Shown: positions 63,370 to 64,000 of the stretch, in pieces
Layout of the letters: each line of letters opens with the position of its first letter
Numbering within the stretch: position 1 is the first letter of the stretch
Assembly: GCA_963556255.1 (NCBI GenBank)
Contig: OY744608.1
Span: 11,959,519 to 12,023,518 of the forward strand
Length of the DNA stretch: 64,000 bases
Direction: 5' to 3'
Origin: Allolobophora icterica
Taxonomy: Eukaryota > Annelida > Clitellata > Crassiclitellata > Lumbricidae
Notes under the pieces: model-generated
Database searches by the model: none
The model's input: only the letters and a program-made list of their open reading frames with translations
What the model was told of the DNA's origin: nothing
Translations under genes and position numbers: made by a program

Positions 63370-64000
63370 CACGAAAGAAAAGCAATCAGCGCTGACAGTG
63401 AAAAGAATGGTATTGCCTACCCAGCGAAACATACCAACATGCGCATAAGTAACGACTTCATCGTACAACGAAATGTAATGTAATGTAAATCTTTGAAATT
63501 TCTCCGCGCCACACAGAAGCCGCGTCAGAAGGGACCAGCTTATTCATCGGCGCTATATCAAATCAAGTCCGCAATAACCACGTTGTTCTGTCCGTGCTTG
63601 TGCCATGCAGACCAGTCAAAAACTGGGGAGGTCAAGACGAGGAGGAGAAATTCGATAACTACCAACTAGTCGTAATCATGGACCTGTTATTCATGGTCGT
63701 AAACTGCAGTCCGCAATTATTATTAATTATTACTATTAATTATTATTGTCATTATTGTTATTGTTATAATTATATTATGAAGATCTACAAAGCGCAAGTT
63801 AGTATAACTAAATATAATGCAAATGCCCTTGTAGTATCTCCGCTTAGTCAGATGACGTGCATAGGTTAAGTCCTTCATTTCTTCGGACGCTTTCGATAGA
63901 AAGTTCCAGAACACTGAGTTCGACGGACAGCTCATTCCAAACAGTTGGGCCGGATGTACCGAATATTCTTCTACGCGTCACAGTGGCCTTTCCGAACCAC
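63370..64000. other. tetraspanin intron sequence, no further exon seen
   Basis: Contains a GGCGCTATATCAAATCAAG retroelement end near 63552, AT-rich ATTATT sequence at 63715-63775, and a probable repeat end at 63840-64000. No tetraspanin loop exon is visible. Confidence 0.45.

Overview
This window looks like a contig from an animal nuclear genome, probably a marine invertebrate. Gene density is low, introns are long with GT/GC...AG borders, and there are very many microsatellites, CR1/L2-like and other LINE fragments, tRNA-derived SINEs, a Helitron remnant and short hAT-type DNA transposons. Nothing bacterial or viral is present. The phylum cannot be fixed from the sequence alone.

Two protein-coding genes can be supported, both on the minus strand. 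(1) A complete TMEM26 orthologue runs from 54938 (ATG) to 40160 (stop). Its six exons are phase-consistent and encode 373 residues, close to the vertebrate protein's length. It has a TATA box and an inverted CCAAT box just upstream, one apparent GC-AG intron, and introns loaded with mobile elements. (2) The last two coding exons of a tetraspanin lie at 63366-63283 and 62553-62488; the rest of the gene is beyond the right edge. A tRNA-Thr(CGT) gene sits at 34173-34244 on the minus strand.

Layout: 1-6540 is repeats with no recognised gene. 6547-11286 is a 4.7-kb hAT element holding a LINE, a second hAT, a second LINE and a MITE nested inside one another. 11600-12130 is a GC-rich segment with a strong splice donor, possibly a first exon. 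13-31 kb is mostly SINEs, microsatellites, purine tracts, a decayed minisatellite and a 225-bp higher-order array. 31.6-38.9 kb is a cluster of LINE ends and hAT/MITE insertions around the tRNA gene. 40.1-54.9 kb is TMEM26; its last intron carries a tandem repeat with six TGACGTCA octamers. 55-62 kb is microsatellites and a Helitron helicase remnant. 62.4-63.4 kb is the tetraspanin 3' end.

The genes form no operon or pathway. The most notable features are the transposon nest, at least a dozen hAT-type insertions mostly with perfect 8-bp target duplications, retroelement 3' ends fused to microsatellites, and the CRE-rich intronic array. I see no convincing new molecular system.
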